Source of the DNA: Comamonadaceae bacterium
Lineage (GTDB): Bacteria; Pseudomonadota; Gammaproteobacteria; Burkholderiales; Burkholderiaceae_C
DNA length: 39,281 nt
Reading direction: 5' to 3'
Assembly: GCA_947446885.1 (NCBI GenBank)
Contig: CANFHZ010000011.1
Coordinates: 1 to 39,281 of the forward strand
Below, piece after piece: positions 1 to 8,246 of this stretch. The number at the start of each line of letters is the position of its first letter. Within the stretch, counting starts at the first letter, position 1. The notes beneath the pieces were generated by a model. The model was not told where the DNA came from. It searched no databases and saw only the letters and a program-made list of their open reading frames with translations. A program made the translations under genes and the position numbers.

Positions 1-79
1 ACTCGCCCCGGTGCTCCTGCACCATGCGTACAGCGCGTTCGCGCATTTCTGGTGAAAAACGATTTGATTTCTTGTTCAT
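1..79 (-). CDS. IS3-family transposase OrfA, N-terminal fragment
   Basis: The 26 visible residues begin [20 protein letters not shown] and continue with a QEHRGE-type stretch. This is the classic opening of an IS3-family OrfA (transposase_8/HTH_Tnp_1), the helix-turn-helix subunit that binds the element's inverted repeats. The ATG at 77-79 lies about 50 bases inside the terminal repeat, the normal position. The gene is cut by the window edge, so nothing can be said about OrfB or about whether the element is intact. Confidence 0.75.
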   Translation of the reverse strand, partial: MNKKSNRFSPEMRERAVRMVQEHRGE

Positions 80-129
80 GGCTCCATCTTCTCAAAGTTC
101 GGAGCCTCCTCAATTCCCGGGGCGATTCA
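1..129 (-). mobile_element. End of an IS3-family insertion sequence (partial)
   Basis: Read on the minus strand, the sequence from 129 starts TGAATCGCCCCGGGAATT, the usual look of an IS3-family terminal repeat beginning with TG. About 50 bases further in comes the start codon of an OrfA-type transposase. Only this end lies in the window; the rest runs off the left edge. The boundary at 129 is placed where a methyltransferase reading frame resumes without an upstream part, so the element most likely inserted into that gene. No target duplication can be checked because the other end is not visible. Confidence 0.72.
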
Positions 130-631
130 TACCGGCCACCTGATTGCGGCCAATGCGTTGGCCGAGTTTGCGCCGGACAAGGCAGCCGCCGTCATTGACA
201 TTGGTTGCGGTACGGGTCTTGTAGGACAAGCACTGAAAACCCTTGGCTACAGCCACATCGACGGAATCGATTTCTCTGAAGAAATGCTCAATGTCGCACG
301 ACCCAAAGGCATTTACAGAAAGCTGGTGTCAGGCGATTTGACGACGACGACGGTGGTTGAAACCGGTGCTTATCAAGCGGCTGTCTGTGCAGGATCATTT
401 GCTCCGGGCCACCTGGGGCCCGAGTGCTATCCAGAAATTATCCGGCTTGTACAACCGGGCAGCCCGATTGTCATTTTTATGAATGGGGCGCATTTTTTTG
501 AGGACGACTACCCGTCTCACATCGACCGGCTGGAGCAGTCCGGCGTGTGGAGAATCATCGAGATCAAGGCCTTCAACTACATGAGCGCCTTAGAGCGGCC
601 AGGCCGTTTAATTGTTGCGGGTAAATGCTGA
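130..631 (+). pseudogene. SAM-dependent methyltransferase, 5' end removed by the IS insertion
   Basis: The open frame continues upstream of any start codon right to the IS boundary (residues TGHLIAANALAEF) and ends with TGA at 629-631. It contains motif I of class I SAM methyltransferases, VIDIGCGTGLVGQAL, then GIDFSEEMLNVAR, which matches the acidic SAM-ribose loop and the following helix. The later parts (AGSFAPGHLGPECYPEIIRLV and IVIFMNG) fit the central strands of a Rossmann methyltransferase. The N-terminal part, probably several tens of residues, is missing. An internal TTG at 158 could start a 157-residue product, but motif I would then sit unusually close to the N-terminus, so I call it disrupted. 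The substrate is unknown. Confidence 0.7.
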
Positions 632-823
632 TCCCGCGGCTCCACCCTCATGCCCATTCATGTTGACCTTTGTATCAACTGCGGCATGGGCTGGATCATT
701 ATTTGACGTCTCGGCCTTTGGAAAACACATTTCCTCACCATTCCATCTTTGCCCACACCAACACGAGCCATCTTCGTTAATGATGCAAGTGCCAGTACCG
801 CAGCATCGTGGGTCTTCCGTCAT
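608..823 (-). CDS. Small cysteine-rich protein of unknown function
   Basis: This 71-residue protein begins MTEDPRCCGTGTCIINEDG and then has CWCGQRWNGEEMC, giving six closely spaced cysteines. The spacing suggests a metal or iron-sulfur binding fold, which is an inference. The ATG at 821-823 is chosen over the one at 859 because GGAGA lies just upstream of it. The 3' end overlaps the last 24 bases of the methyltransferase remnant on the other strand. It follows the TIGR03643 gene on the same strand, and such small Cys-rich proteins are commonly paired with that family. The C-terminal half (about residues 38-71) looks unstructured. Confidence 0.6.
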   Translation of the reverse strand: MTEDPRCCGTGTCIINEDGSCWCGQRWNGEEMCFPKAETSNNDPAHAAVDTKVNMNGHEGGAAGSAFTRNN

Positions 824-845
824 ATATATCTCCGAATGCGTTTCA

Positions 846-1133
846 TCAACAGTTGGCACGCCGATGGTCAGCCACCCATCGGTCTTCGAATTTCATTTCC
901 GAACTTCTCAGAGCACGGTGTTTGGTGACACGGCCCTTCATCCGCATACGCCACATCCGAAATGAACGCGCTGTGAGTTCTTGACGCATCAGCCGAATGA
1001 CTTGAGACTCCGCCAAGCCAACCCGCTCTCTGATGGTCTCAAAGGACGTTCTATCTTCCCAAGCCATCTGAATCACCGCAGATACATCTCCGGCAGACAG
1101 ATCGACCAATCGCTGGGTAAATTTGGATGCCAC
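846..1133 (-). CDS. TIGR03643 / DUF2805 family protein
   Basis: The 95-residue protein has the conserved family core: AGDVSAVIQMAWEDRTSFE, then IRERVGLAESQVIRLMR, then SFRMWRMRMKGRVTKHR. The middle segment reads like a helix-turn-helix (GLAESQVIRLMR), so nucleic-acid binding is plausible but unproven for the family. The longest frame starts with GTG at 1131-1133 without a clear ribosome binding site; an in-frame TTG nine codons later is an alternative. It lies upstream of the Cys-rich gene on the same strand and the two are probably co-transcribed. In other proteobacteria the family is often seen near cryptochrome or photolyase genes, which are absent from this window. Confidence 0.72.
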   Translation of the reverse strand: MASKFTQRLVDLSAGDVSAVIQMAWEDRTSFETIRERVGLAESQVIRLMRQELTARSFRMWRMRMKGRVTKHRALRSSEMKFEDRWVADHRRANC

Positions 1134-1368
1134 AGCTGTTGTGAATAAAAATGTGAGGCGCTGATTTAGATCTGATCCATGCGAGCGTGGCAGTCAGTAT
1201 ATGGGCACCGGTCCTGAGCGGCTTTGAACCATCAGTTCCTTAAATAATGCGACTCAATTGCATACAACACGGTGCGCGGGGGGCCTGGGCAATCCAGAGC
1301 GGGCGCGCTCGGATAGCACGCCTTGCGGTCTGGCAATGAATTTGCGCAGCCCAGGAAACCAAGGAAAC

Positions 1369-2886
1369 TCAATAGTTCCCTGCCGCGATGGCCTTGAGTC
1401 GATGTGCCACGTCCTTGGTATTCAGGTACAAGCCAAGGTATTCACGGTAAATCGCATCGTAGATGGCCCGGTTCTCAGGCTGAGGAGCAATTTCACTTTC
1501 CACGCAAACCCAGCTATCCAGATCTTTGGGCTGCAACAAACCCGCTGCACGCCCTGCTAAAAATGCGTCTCCATACGCAGCACCCACGGTGACCTTGGGC
1601 AGGATCTGGGTCACACCGGTAATGTCGGACACGATTTGCAACCAGGTGCGTGTCTGCGCACCGCCGCCCACCGCAACGATGCGCCGCACGTCGGCACCGA
1701 TGTCGGCAAAGGTTTCCAGGTTGTGGCGCACGCCGAAACCCACGCCTTCCAGCACGGCCCGGAACATCTGCGCACGGGTATGCGACAGCCGCAGCCCCGC
1801 GATCACACCGCTGGCATGAGGGTCATTGATGGGCGTACGTTCGCCACTGAAGTAAGGCAGTACCAAAAGGCCCTCGCTGCCCGCCCGCTCGCTGGCCGCG
1901 GACGCAAACAAACTCGCAAAGGCGCTGCTGTCGTCCAGATCACGCGCGCATTCATCCCTGAACCAGCGGGTTAGGCTGCCGGTGGTACCCATGCCCGCGG
2001 CGAGGTTGAACTGACCGGGTTGGGCGCCGCAAACCGTCCAGACCCGGGTGTCGGGCGTCGCTTGGTTTTGCACCAGCACAAAAAAGGTGGTGCTGCCGTA
2101 CATGAGCATGAGGTCACCCGGTTCGACCACACCCACGCTGATCGCCTCGCTCAAGGCGTCAATGGTGCCAAAGGCCACCGGGGTACCAGGAGCCAATCCG
2201 GTCGCTGCCGCAGCCTCGGCATGCAAATGGCCGGCCAAGTCTTCTGCCCATCCCAGTTCCGGCAAATGGCCCAGGGGCGCAATGGCGGAGGAAAACCGGG
2301 TATCCCATTGGCCCGTGCGCGGATTGAACAGGGGCATGAAATGGCTCGCGCTGTGGCGATCCATACGGTGCAAGCCGGTCAGCCGGTACACCAGATACGC
2401 TGTGGCTGAAGTGAGTTTGGCCGTAGCGTCCCAGACGTGCGGCTCGTTCTTTTGCAGCCAGCGAATTTTGGGACCCACGGCCTGGCTGGTCAGCGCCATG
2501 AGCGAAAAATCGCTGATGGCTTGCGTACCCAGCTCCTGCTCCAGTTCGCCAATCTCGGCAGCCGCTCGCACATCCACGCCGTACAAAATCGCCGGACGCA
2601 GTGGCCGCATGGTGGCATCCAAAGGCAACAGGCAGGGGCCTATTGCGCTGACGGCCAACGCGGCAATCTGATTGGGGCGCGCCCCGGACTCGACCAGAAT
2701 CTGCCGGCTGAGCTGGCACACATCGGCCCACCAGACCCGATCAGCGTCCTGCTCGACATGGCCTGGATGGGGCATGGAGATCCCGTGCTGTACCACAGCG
2801 GTGTGCACGACCTGGCCAGCAAGGTCCGTCAATACCGCCTTGCTGCTGTAGGTGCCTACATCAATGCCCAGAAGATAGGATTTCAC
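1369..2886 (-). CDS. FGGY-family carbohydrate kinase
   Basis: This 505-residue protein begins LLGIDVGTYSSKAVL, the phosphate-binding loop of the ASKHA/FGGY kinases. It also has GTIDALSEAISVG, the MYGSTTFFVL strand and the C-terminal ATP-binding motif VAVGGGAQTRTWLQIVSDITG. The length is typical of xylulokinase or ribulokinase relatives. It would phosphorylate a sugar, ketose or polyol; the exact substrate cannot be read from the sequence. The start is GTG at 2884-2886, thirty bases after the oxidoreductase stop. It is the last gene of the transport-catabolism operon, and its partnership with DhaKL suggests that two phosphorylations serve related substrates or two branches. Confidence 0.88.
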   Translation of the reverse strand: MKSYLLGIDVGTYSSKAVLTDLAGQVVHTAVVQHGISMPHPGHVEQDADRVWWADVCQLSRQILVESGARPNQIAALAVSAIGPCLLPLDATMRPLRPAILYGVDVRAAAEIGELEQELGTQAISDFSLMALTSQAVGPKIRWLQKNEPHVWDATAKLTSATAYLVYRLTGLHRMDRHSASHFMPLFNPRTGQWDTRFSSAIAPLGHLPELGWAEDLAGHLHAEAAAATGLAPGTPVAFGTIDALSEAISVGVVEPGDLMLMYGSTTFFVLVQNQATPDTRVWTVCGAQPGQFNLAAGMGTTGSLTRWFRDECARDLDDSSAFASLFASAASERAGSEGLLVLPYFSGERTPINDPHASGVIAGLRLSHTRAQMFRAVLEGVGFGVRHNLETFADIGADVRRIVAVGGGAQTRTWLQIVSDITGVTQILPKVTVGAAYGDAFLAGRAAGLLQPKDLDSWVCVESEIAPQPENRAIYDAIYREYLGLYLNTKDVAHRLKAIAAGNY

Positions 2887-2915
2887 GTCCGTGCAGCGTC
2901 CAAGAAACTCCGGTT

Positions 2916-3821
2916 TCAGCTGGTCAGTGTGGCGGGCCCCGCCTTGGGTTCCATACCGGCCATGACCTCAAACAACTTGAAAATAGCCGAGGCATTCTCC
3001 TCGCCCCAACCCATGTTTTGTGCGACCTTATTCAGCTCATGCACGGTATTAGAGAGCAGCACTGGCACACCTATGGACTCCGAATAATTGCGTATCAATT
3101 CGGTGTCTTTGACCATGGTGCGCAGGTGGAAAGACACCGCAAAATCATGCTTCAACATGGAGTGGCCCGCGCCCTCAATAATGGGCGATCGGAAATCCGA
3201 CTCGCCCCACAGCTTGATGAGTTCCTCGCAGTCCAGGTCGGACTTTTTGGCCATGGCCAGCGACTCGCCCAGCGAAGCCAGAATGGCGGATACCAAATGG
3301 TTGCCGCAGAGCTTGGCCGCGCAACCCGCGCCGACCGGGCCCATATGGTGCACCGTGGCGCCGATCGTCTTGAGCACCGGCAGGGCCGCGTCCCAGGTGC
3401 TGTGGTCTGCGCCGCACATGATCCACAGCCCACCGGAATGCGCCTCACCCCGGGTTCCGTGTACCGGTGCGTCCATGAACACAGCGCCACGGCTGGCAAA
3501 TCCGGCCGCACTGTCTTTGGCTGTTTGCGGCAGCTGCGTGCTCATGTCAATAAAAACCTGACCCGGTGCAGCGTGCGCCAGGAGCCCATCCGCGCCATGG
3601 AGCACGGCCTGCAAGGCCGCTTCGTTCCAAACCAAAATAATCACATGGCTTGCACCTTGCGCCGCCTCAGCCGGCGTGGCGCACAACACTGCGCCGGCCT
3701 GGACCAAAGCGGCAGCGTTTTCAGGCGTGCGGTTGTAGCAGCGCACCGTGTGCCCCTTGCCCAGCAGGGTCTGGCCCACGCCCGTACCCATGACGCCGGT
3801 TCCGATGATTGCAATATTCAC
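2916..3821 (-). CDS. NAD(P)-dependent beta-hydroxyacid dehydrogenase family (3-hydroxyisobutyrate dehydrogenase-like)
   Basis: The 301-residue protein starts MNIAIIGTGVMGTGVGQTLL, a GxGxxG Rossmann dinucleotide site, with YNRTPE after beta-2, which usually goes with NADP preference. FMDAPVHGTRGEAHSGGLW matches the family substrate-binding signature (DAPVSGGxxGAxxG). GPVGAGCAAKLCGNHL carries the catalytic lysine in the GxGxxxKxxxN motif. Family members oxidise beta-hydroxyacids (hydroxyisobutyrate, tartronate semialdehyde, threonate). Its start overlaps the dhaL stop (ATGA, 3818-3821), so translation is coupled. Here it may act on a sugar acid or polyol intermediate; that role is inferred from the operon. 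Confidence 0.87.
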   Translation of the reverse strand: MNIAIIGTGVMGTGVGQTLLGKGHTVRCYNRTPENAAALVQAGAVLCATPAEAAQGASHVIILVWNEAALQAVLHGADGLLAHAAPGQVFIDMSTQLPQTAKDSAAGFASRGAVFMDAPVHGTRGEAHSGGLWIMCGADHSTWDAALPVLKTIGATVHHMGPVGAGCAAKLCGNHLVSAILASLGESLAMAKKSDLDCEELIKLWGESDFRSPIIEGAGHSMLKHDFAVSFHLRTMVKDTELIRNYSESIGVPVLLSNTVHELNKVAQNMGWGEENASAIFKLFEVMAGMEPKAGPATLTS

Positions 3822-4468
3822 GTGCTGCTCCTGGATTGCACGACAAATGCGTGCAGGGTTTCGATCATTAAGACGCCGACCGTGGCACCTGCGTCCTGCA
3901 AGCCCACGGTTTTTTCTTGAAAGCAGGCCGCTTTGCCGTGCTGGGCCATCATGTTTTTGGTGGCTTCAAGACCATCCCGTGCGGCCTGTACGGCCTGCGC
4001 CAAGGCATCAACCAAGTCAGCCCCTTGGCTGCTGGAGGATTCCAGCGACAGCGCAATCGGGCTGAGCACATCCAGCAGGGTCTTGTCGCCCAACTGCGCC
4101 TTGCCCCGGTCAGCCACACCTTTGAAAAAGGCAGCCCAGAAGGCACCCATTTCTGCGGTACCCCACGCCTGGGCGCCCTCCAAGGCCTTACCCCCACGCA
4201 TCAGGCCGGTTGCGACCAAGGTACCCATGGTGGACGGTGCGGCTTTGGCGACTGCCATGCCGGCGAGTTGCAGGGTTTTGCCGATAGGGTCTGTGCTGTT
4301 CCCACGCACCGACTCAAAAGCCGCAATAAAACCCTTGTTCATGGTGATACCCAGATCGCTGTCACCGACCTTGCCGTCCAGCGCAATCAGGGCCTCGCGT
4401 TGCGCCGCAAAAACATCCCGCAAGGCCTCAAACAAGCCCGCCAAATCGCTCTTTTCGATGCGGTCCAT
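3818..4468 (-). CDS. dhaL: Dihydroxyacetone kinase subunit DhaL (ADP/ATP-binding, DAK2 domain)
   Basis: The 216-residue protein starting at MDRIEKSDLAGLFEAL is a stand-alone DAK2 domain. The Mg-nucleotide loop reads DGKVGDSDLGITM; the family form is usually GDGDHG, so one Gly is Ser and His is Leu, but the three aspartates are kept. STMGTLVATGLMRGGKAL is the second nucleotide-contacting loop. It begins seven bases after dhaK and overlaps the dehydrogenase start by four. No DhaM phosphotransfer subunit is present, so the pair probably uses ATP directly. The ATG at 4466-4468 was chosen because the longer frame overlaps dhaK and adds a non-homologous extension. Confidence 0.88.
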   Translation of the reverse strand: MDRIEKSDLAGLFEALRDVFAAQREALIALDGKVGDSDLGITMNKGFIAAFESVRGNSTDPIGKTLQLAGMAVAKAAPSTMGTLVATGLMRGGKALEGAQAWGTAEMGAFWAAFFKGVADRGKAQLGDKTLLDVLSPIALSLESSSSQGADLVDALAQAVQAARDGLEATKNMMAQHGKAACFQEKTVGLQDAGATVGVLMIETLHAFVVQSRSST

Positions 4469-4475
4469 AGCGGTC

Positions 4476-5480
4476 TTAGAGCTGTGCCTGCTCAAAGAAA
4501 GGGGACGCTGCAGGCGCGGCGACCAGGCGCTTGAGCTCCTCGTCCAGATACAGCAAGGAGATGGAGGCACCGGCCATTTCCATGGAGGTTGCGAATTCGC
4601 CCACGTAGACGTGGAAGATGGCTACGCCGCGCTCCTTCAGGATGGCCGACACGCGGCGGAACAGCACATACAGCTCTTCCTTGGGCGTGGCACCCAAACC
4701 GTTGATCAGCACCGCGACTTCATCGCCCGCCTTGAGCGCACGCTCGGCCAGCAAGGGCTTCATCATTTCATCGACCACCGCGTCGGCACTCAGCAAGTCC
4801 CCACGGCGAATGCCGGGCTCGCCATGGATGCCCATGCCGATTTCCATCTCGCGCTCACCGATGCTGAAAGTCGCATGCCCGACCTCGGGCACGATGCAAG
4901 GCGTCAGCGCCACACCCATGGTGCGGGTATTGGCTTTGGCCTTTTCTGCGACACGCTTCACGTCGTCCAAGGACATGCCTTCGGCTGCGGCGGCACCGGC
5001 GGCCTTGAACACAAAAAATATCCCGGCGACGCCGCGGCGTTTGTGTTCCTGCCCGGGCGGCGACGAAGCCACATCATCATTGCCCACCACGGACAGCACC
5101 TTGATGTCTTCCATCTCGGCCATCTCGGTGGCCATGTCAAAGTTCAAAATATCGCCGCTGTAATTGCCGTAGATGTAGAGCACGCCCGCACCCTGGTGAA
5201 TGGCCTTGGTGACCTCGAACATCTGATCGGCACTGGGCGACTGGAACACACCACCCACGGCCGCTCCGTCCAGCAGCCCTGCGCCCACGTAGCCCAAGAA
5301 CAATGGCAGATGGCCGGAGCCTCCGCCCGTGGCCAGGCCCACTTTGCCGGTCACGCGCTTAGCCGAGACCATGCAGCGCTTGTCATCGGCCACATACTGA
5401 AGCTGCTTGGGATGGGCGCTGTAAATGCCATCCAGCATTTCATCGACAAAATCTTCGGGTGCGTTCAAGAATTTTTTCAT
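4476..5480 (-). CDS. dhaK: Dihydroxyacetone kinase subunit DhaK (ketose-binding, DAK1 domain)
   Basis: This 334-residue DAK1 protein has the phosphate/substrate loop TGGGSGHLPLFLGYVG near residue 50, GNYSGDILNFDMA, GNDDVASS and MGIHGEPGIRRGD. The histidine of the last motif is the residue that binds the carbonyl of dihydroxyacetone as a hemiaminal in characterised DhaK. In family members Glu or Leu follows the GGGSGH histidine. Related DAK proteins also phosphorylate erythrulose and other short ketoses. The ATG at 5478-5480 is preceded by AAGGAAA. The gene sits between a sugar ABC permease and dhaL, so it likely phosphorylates a ketose made from the imported compound. Confidence 0.9.
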   Translation of the reverse strand: MKKFLNAPEDFVDEMLDGIYSAHPKQLQYVADDKRCMVSAKRVTGKVGLATGGGSGHLPLFLGYVGAGLLDGAAVGGVFQSPSADQMFEVTKAIHQGAGVLYIYGNYSGDILNFDMATEMAEMEDIKVLSVVGNDDVASSPPGQEHKRRGVAGIFFVFKAAGAAAAEGMSLDDVKRVAEKAKANTRTMGVALTPCIVPEVGHATFSIGEREMEIGMGIHGEPGIRRGDLLSADAVVDEMMKPLLAERALKAGDEVAVLINGLGATPKEELYVLFRRVSAILKERGVAIFHVYVGEFATSMEMAGASISLLYLDEELKRLVAAPAASPFFEQAQL

Positions 5481-5564
5481 CAGTTTTCCTTTTGTTGCAC
5501 GTGGGAGTCTGTCCACTCCGCGGTTAAAAAAACAATACGCAGGGGCTCCCGGCGCTGCGCGCAC

Positions 5565-6599
5565 CTAGCGCTTGCTGCGCACCACAAAAAATGCCCCGGC
5601 CACCAAGATAAAAGAGCCCACCACCACCCGCTGCCAGGTACTGGGTACCCCGGCCATGATCAGCACGCTGTTGATCATCACCACCAGGAACACACCCAGC
5701 AGGGTTCCGAGCACGGTACCGGTGCCCCCGGTGATACGGGCACCGCCCAGCACCACGGCGGCAATCACGTCGATCTCGGTGCCCACCAGATCGAAAGGAT
5801 TGGCCAATCGGTTACTGCACACGTGGATCATTCCTGCCAGACCTGCCAAGGCACCGGTGTAGCTGAAGATGAAGATGTGGACCGCGCGCAGGTTGTAGCC
5901 CAGGCGCTCGGCAATCACCGGACTGCCACCCACCGCAAACACCGCCTTGCCCAGCAAGGTGCGGTTCAGAATCCACCAGGTCAGCAGCGACACGGCCAGC
6001 AGAACCAGCACAAAGGCCGGCAGGATGATGGTGTTGCCGCGCGCGGTCTGCAGGCTGAGCAGCGCCATCTTGCCGAAGGCATCCATCTGCGTGGGCAGAT
6101 CGATGATCCAGACGGTTCCCACAAAAGTCAGCAGCAGGCCGCGAAACAGGTACTGGGTGCCGATGGTGACGATCAAGGACGGCGCCTTGAGCGACTGCAC
6201 CAGCACACCGTTGATCAAGCCCAGCAGACCGCCGCTCACAGTGGACAAGAGGAACACCAAAGAGATGGGTGCGGTCGGGAAGTACACGACGACCAGCTTG
6301 GTGAAGGAGTACATGGACAGCGCTGCAATCGCCGTGAAGGACACGTCGATGCCCCCCGCAGCCAGGATGACGAACACACCCAACGCAAAAAGGCCCACCA
6401 CCGTGCTGGAGCGGGCAATATCAAACACGGTAGAAATCTGGAAAAAGCTGGGATTTACCGCACCCACAAAGGCGGACAAGGCACACAACAGGAACAATGT
6501 GAAAAGCTCCGGGCGGCGCTCCAATTTATCGCGGATACGGCTGACCAGGCTGGTGGCACTGGGCTTGGTGGAGTCGGTCACATTAGACACGGAGAGCAT
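5565..6599 (-). CDS. Sugar ABC transporter permease (RbsC/LsrD type)
   Basis: This is a hydrophobic protein of 344 residues with about eight to ten membrane segments, starting MLSVSNVTDSTKPSATSL. It has the BPD_transp_2 (AraH/RbsC) features GLFALGVFVILAAGGIDVS near the N-terminus and AVVLGGARITGGTGTVLG in the EAA-like loop that contacts the ATPase. The start at 6597-6599 overlaps the ATPase 3' end by 17 bases and follows GAGAAAG. Together with the other permease it would form a heterodimeric channel in the inner membrane. The 84-base gap before dhaK is the longest break in the distal half of the operon. Confidence 0.9.
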   Translation of the reverse strand: MLSVSNVTDSTKPSATSLVSRIRDKLERRPELFTLFLLCALSAFVGAVNPSFFQISTVFDIARSSTVVGLFALGVFVILAAGGIDVSFTAIAALSMYSFTKLVVVYFPTAPISLVFLLSTVSGGLLGLINGVLVQSLKAPSLIVTIGTQYLFRGLLLTFVGTVWIIDLPTQMDAFGKMALLSLQTARGNTIILPAFVLVLLAVSLLTWWILNRTLLGKAVFAVGGSPVIAERLGYNLRAVHIFIFSYTGALAGLAGMIHVCSNRLANPFDLVGTEIDVIAAVVLGGARITGGTGTVLGTLLGVFLVVMINSVLIMAGVPSTWQRVVVGSFILVAGAFFVVRSKR

Positions 6600-8157
6600 C
6601 TTTCTCGGCACCGAGCATGGCGCAGTACAAATCTTCTTCTTGCGCGGCATCTGCGGCAAATTCCTGCTGCACAAGGCCATCGCGCATCACGATGATCCGG
6701 TCTGCGTTTTGCAGCAATTCCGGCAAGTCATCGCTAATCAGGATGACGCCCAAGCCCCGCCCGGCCAGCGCCTGTATGGCTTTGTAAATCGTATCTTTGG
6801 AGCCCACGTCCACACCCACGGTCGGGCCGTGCAGTACCAGCAACTCCGGCTGAATCGTGAGCCAGCGCGCAATCAGCACGCGCTGCTGGTTGCCACCGGA
6901 CAGCGACTGCACCGGCAGATCCACATTCGGTGTCGCGATATGCAATTCGTGCACCAGGTCTTTGGCCACCGCGCGGGCACGCGCATGGTCCAGCGTACCC
7001 AAAGCGGTACGCAAGCGTTCCAAAATAGCAGCCACCATATTGGACAAAATAGGCTTGTCCAAAAACAGTCCCTCCCCCAAGCGGTCTTCTGGCACATAGC
7101 CAATGCCCTTGTCGATGGCGTCAGCCGGGCAGGTCAAAACAAGGGGCTGCCCCCGCAACATGAGGGTGCCGGCGGTGGCCGCCATCACGCCTGCAATCGT
7201 CTTGGCGAGTTCGTTGCGACCGGAATCCATCAAACCGGTGATACCCAGAATCTCGCCTTTTTTGAGGGAAAAACCCACGCCTTGGAAATGGGTACGGCAG
7301 GCAAGCCCCTTGAGCTCCAGCAACATCTCGTCGGAGGGGCTGGCATGGCGATAGCGGCTTGCGTCAATGTCGCGCCCGGTCATCAAATGGCTGAGCTGGG
7401 CTTTGCTGTAGTTTTCTATGGGCCCCTGCGCCACGCATTGGCCGTCGCGGAAAACAATGGCCTGGCCACCTATGCTGTAGCACTCGTCAAGTTTGTGGGT
7501 CACGAACAGCACCGCCACGTGGTCGCGGCGCAGGTCTGCAACCACACGAATCAGCTTGTCGACCTCCCGCCGTGTCAGCGAAGTGGTGGGCTCGTCCATG
7601 ATCACCAGCTTGGCCTGGGTCGCGATGGCACGGGAAATAGCCACCAGCTGCCGCACCGCCAGCGGCAGCGTGCCAACCGGGGTCGACAAAAACGCCGCGC
7701 TGGTCGGCAGATCAACAGCAGCCAGTGCGCGTTGGGCAGTGGCATGTAATTCGGCTTGCCGCAGGGGGCGGGCCAACCGGCCCCCTGATTTGACCAACTG
7801 CTCGGTGAGGGCGACGTTTTCGGCCACCGTCAAATTGGGAATCAGTGACAAGTCCTGGTAGACGGTTTCAATGCCGGCGGAGAGCGATTCAATCGGCGTC
7901 AACGCGCTATGGGCACGCCCTTCAATAACGATCTGCCCTTCGTCGGGCGGCTGCGCGCCCGAAATAATTTTGATCAGGGTACTTTTGCCACAGCCGTTCT
8001 CACCCAAAAGGTGGTAAATCTGGCCGCGCTCAATCACAAAGCCTACGCCACGCAAGGCGTGTACGCCGCCAAAGCGTTTATGGATGCCGCTGACTTCCAA
8101 GAAGACCGAGGAAGCGGATGCAGAGCGTGCGGGTTCCTGGCTCTGTGCTGCTTGCAT
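6583..8157 (-). CDS. Sugar ABC transporter ATP-binding protein, two ABC domains (RbsA/LsrA type)
   Basis: The 524-residue protein contains two fused ABC modules. The first has Walker A GENGCGKSTLIK, a strongly altered signature LPLAVRQLVAISRAI where LSxGQ is expected, and Walker B LVIMDEPTTSL. The second has the usual degenerate P-loop GLMDSGRNELAK, an intact signature SGGNQQRVLIARWL and Walker B LLVLHGPTVGVDV. Degenerate halves are normal for the family, but loss of the first LSxGQ is more extreme than usual. The start at 8155-8157 follows GAAGG. It powers import with the two permeases and the binding protein encoded around it. Confidence 0.92.
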   Translation of the reverse strand: MQAAQSQEPARSASASSVFLEVSGIHKRFGGVHALRGVGFVIERGQIYHLLGENGCGKSTLIKIISGAQPPDEGQIVIEGRAHSALTPIESLSAGIETVYQDLSLIPNLTVAENVALTEQLVKSGGRLARPLRQAELHATAQRALAAVDLPTSAAFLSTPVGTLPLAVRQLVAISRAIATQAKLVIMDEPTTSLTRREVDKLIRVVADLRRDHVAVLFVTHKLDECYSIGGQAIVFRDGQCVAQGPIENYSKAQLSHLMTGRDIDASRYRHASPSDEMLLELKGLACRTHFQGVGFSLKKGEILGITGLMDSGRNELAKTIAGVMAATAGTLMLRGQPLVLTCPADAIDKGIGYVPEDRLGEGLFLDKPILSNMVAAILERLRTALGTLDHARARAVAKDLVHELHIATPNVDLPVQSLSGGNQQRVLIARWLTIQPELLVLHGPTVGVDVGSKDTIYKAIQALAGRGLGVILISDDLPELLQNADRIIVMRDGLVQQEFAADAAQEEDLYCAMLGAEKDALRV

Positions 8158-8191
8158 GGGGTGCCTTCGATGGGTACAGGAGTACATCCCA

Positions 8192-8218
8192 AAAGCCACC
8201 GCACAAGGCGGTAGCTTT
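8192..8218 (-). terminator. Hairpin between binding-protein and ATPase genes
   Basis: An 11-base-arm inverted repeat (AAAGCCACCGC / GCGGTAGCTTT, one mismatch, 5-base loop) lies in the 89-base gap after the binding-protein stop. On the minus-strand transcript it is followed by TTTTGGG. Such hairpins after the binding-protein gene commonly stabilise its message or partly terminate, giving more binding protein than transporter. The effect here is inferred. Confidence 0.5.
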
Positions 8219-8246
8219 CAGGACGTTGCTTTTCGCAGTCGGTAGC

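Noticed and set aside
3933-6695. Very long plus-strand open frame (920 codons) opposite dhaL, dhaK and the permease gene
   Set aside because: It is low-complexity Gly/His/Gln-rich and antisense to clear genes with conserved motifs. It is a by-product of GC-rich codon use.
5947-7749. Plus-strand open frame of 600 codons opposite the ABC permease and ATPase
   Set aside because: No recognisable domain; it is a shadow of two well-supported transport genes.
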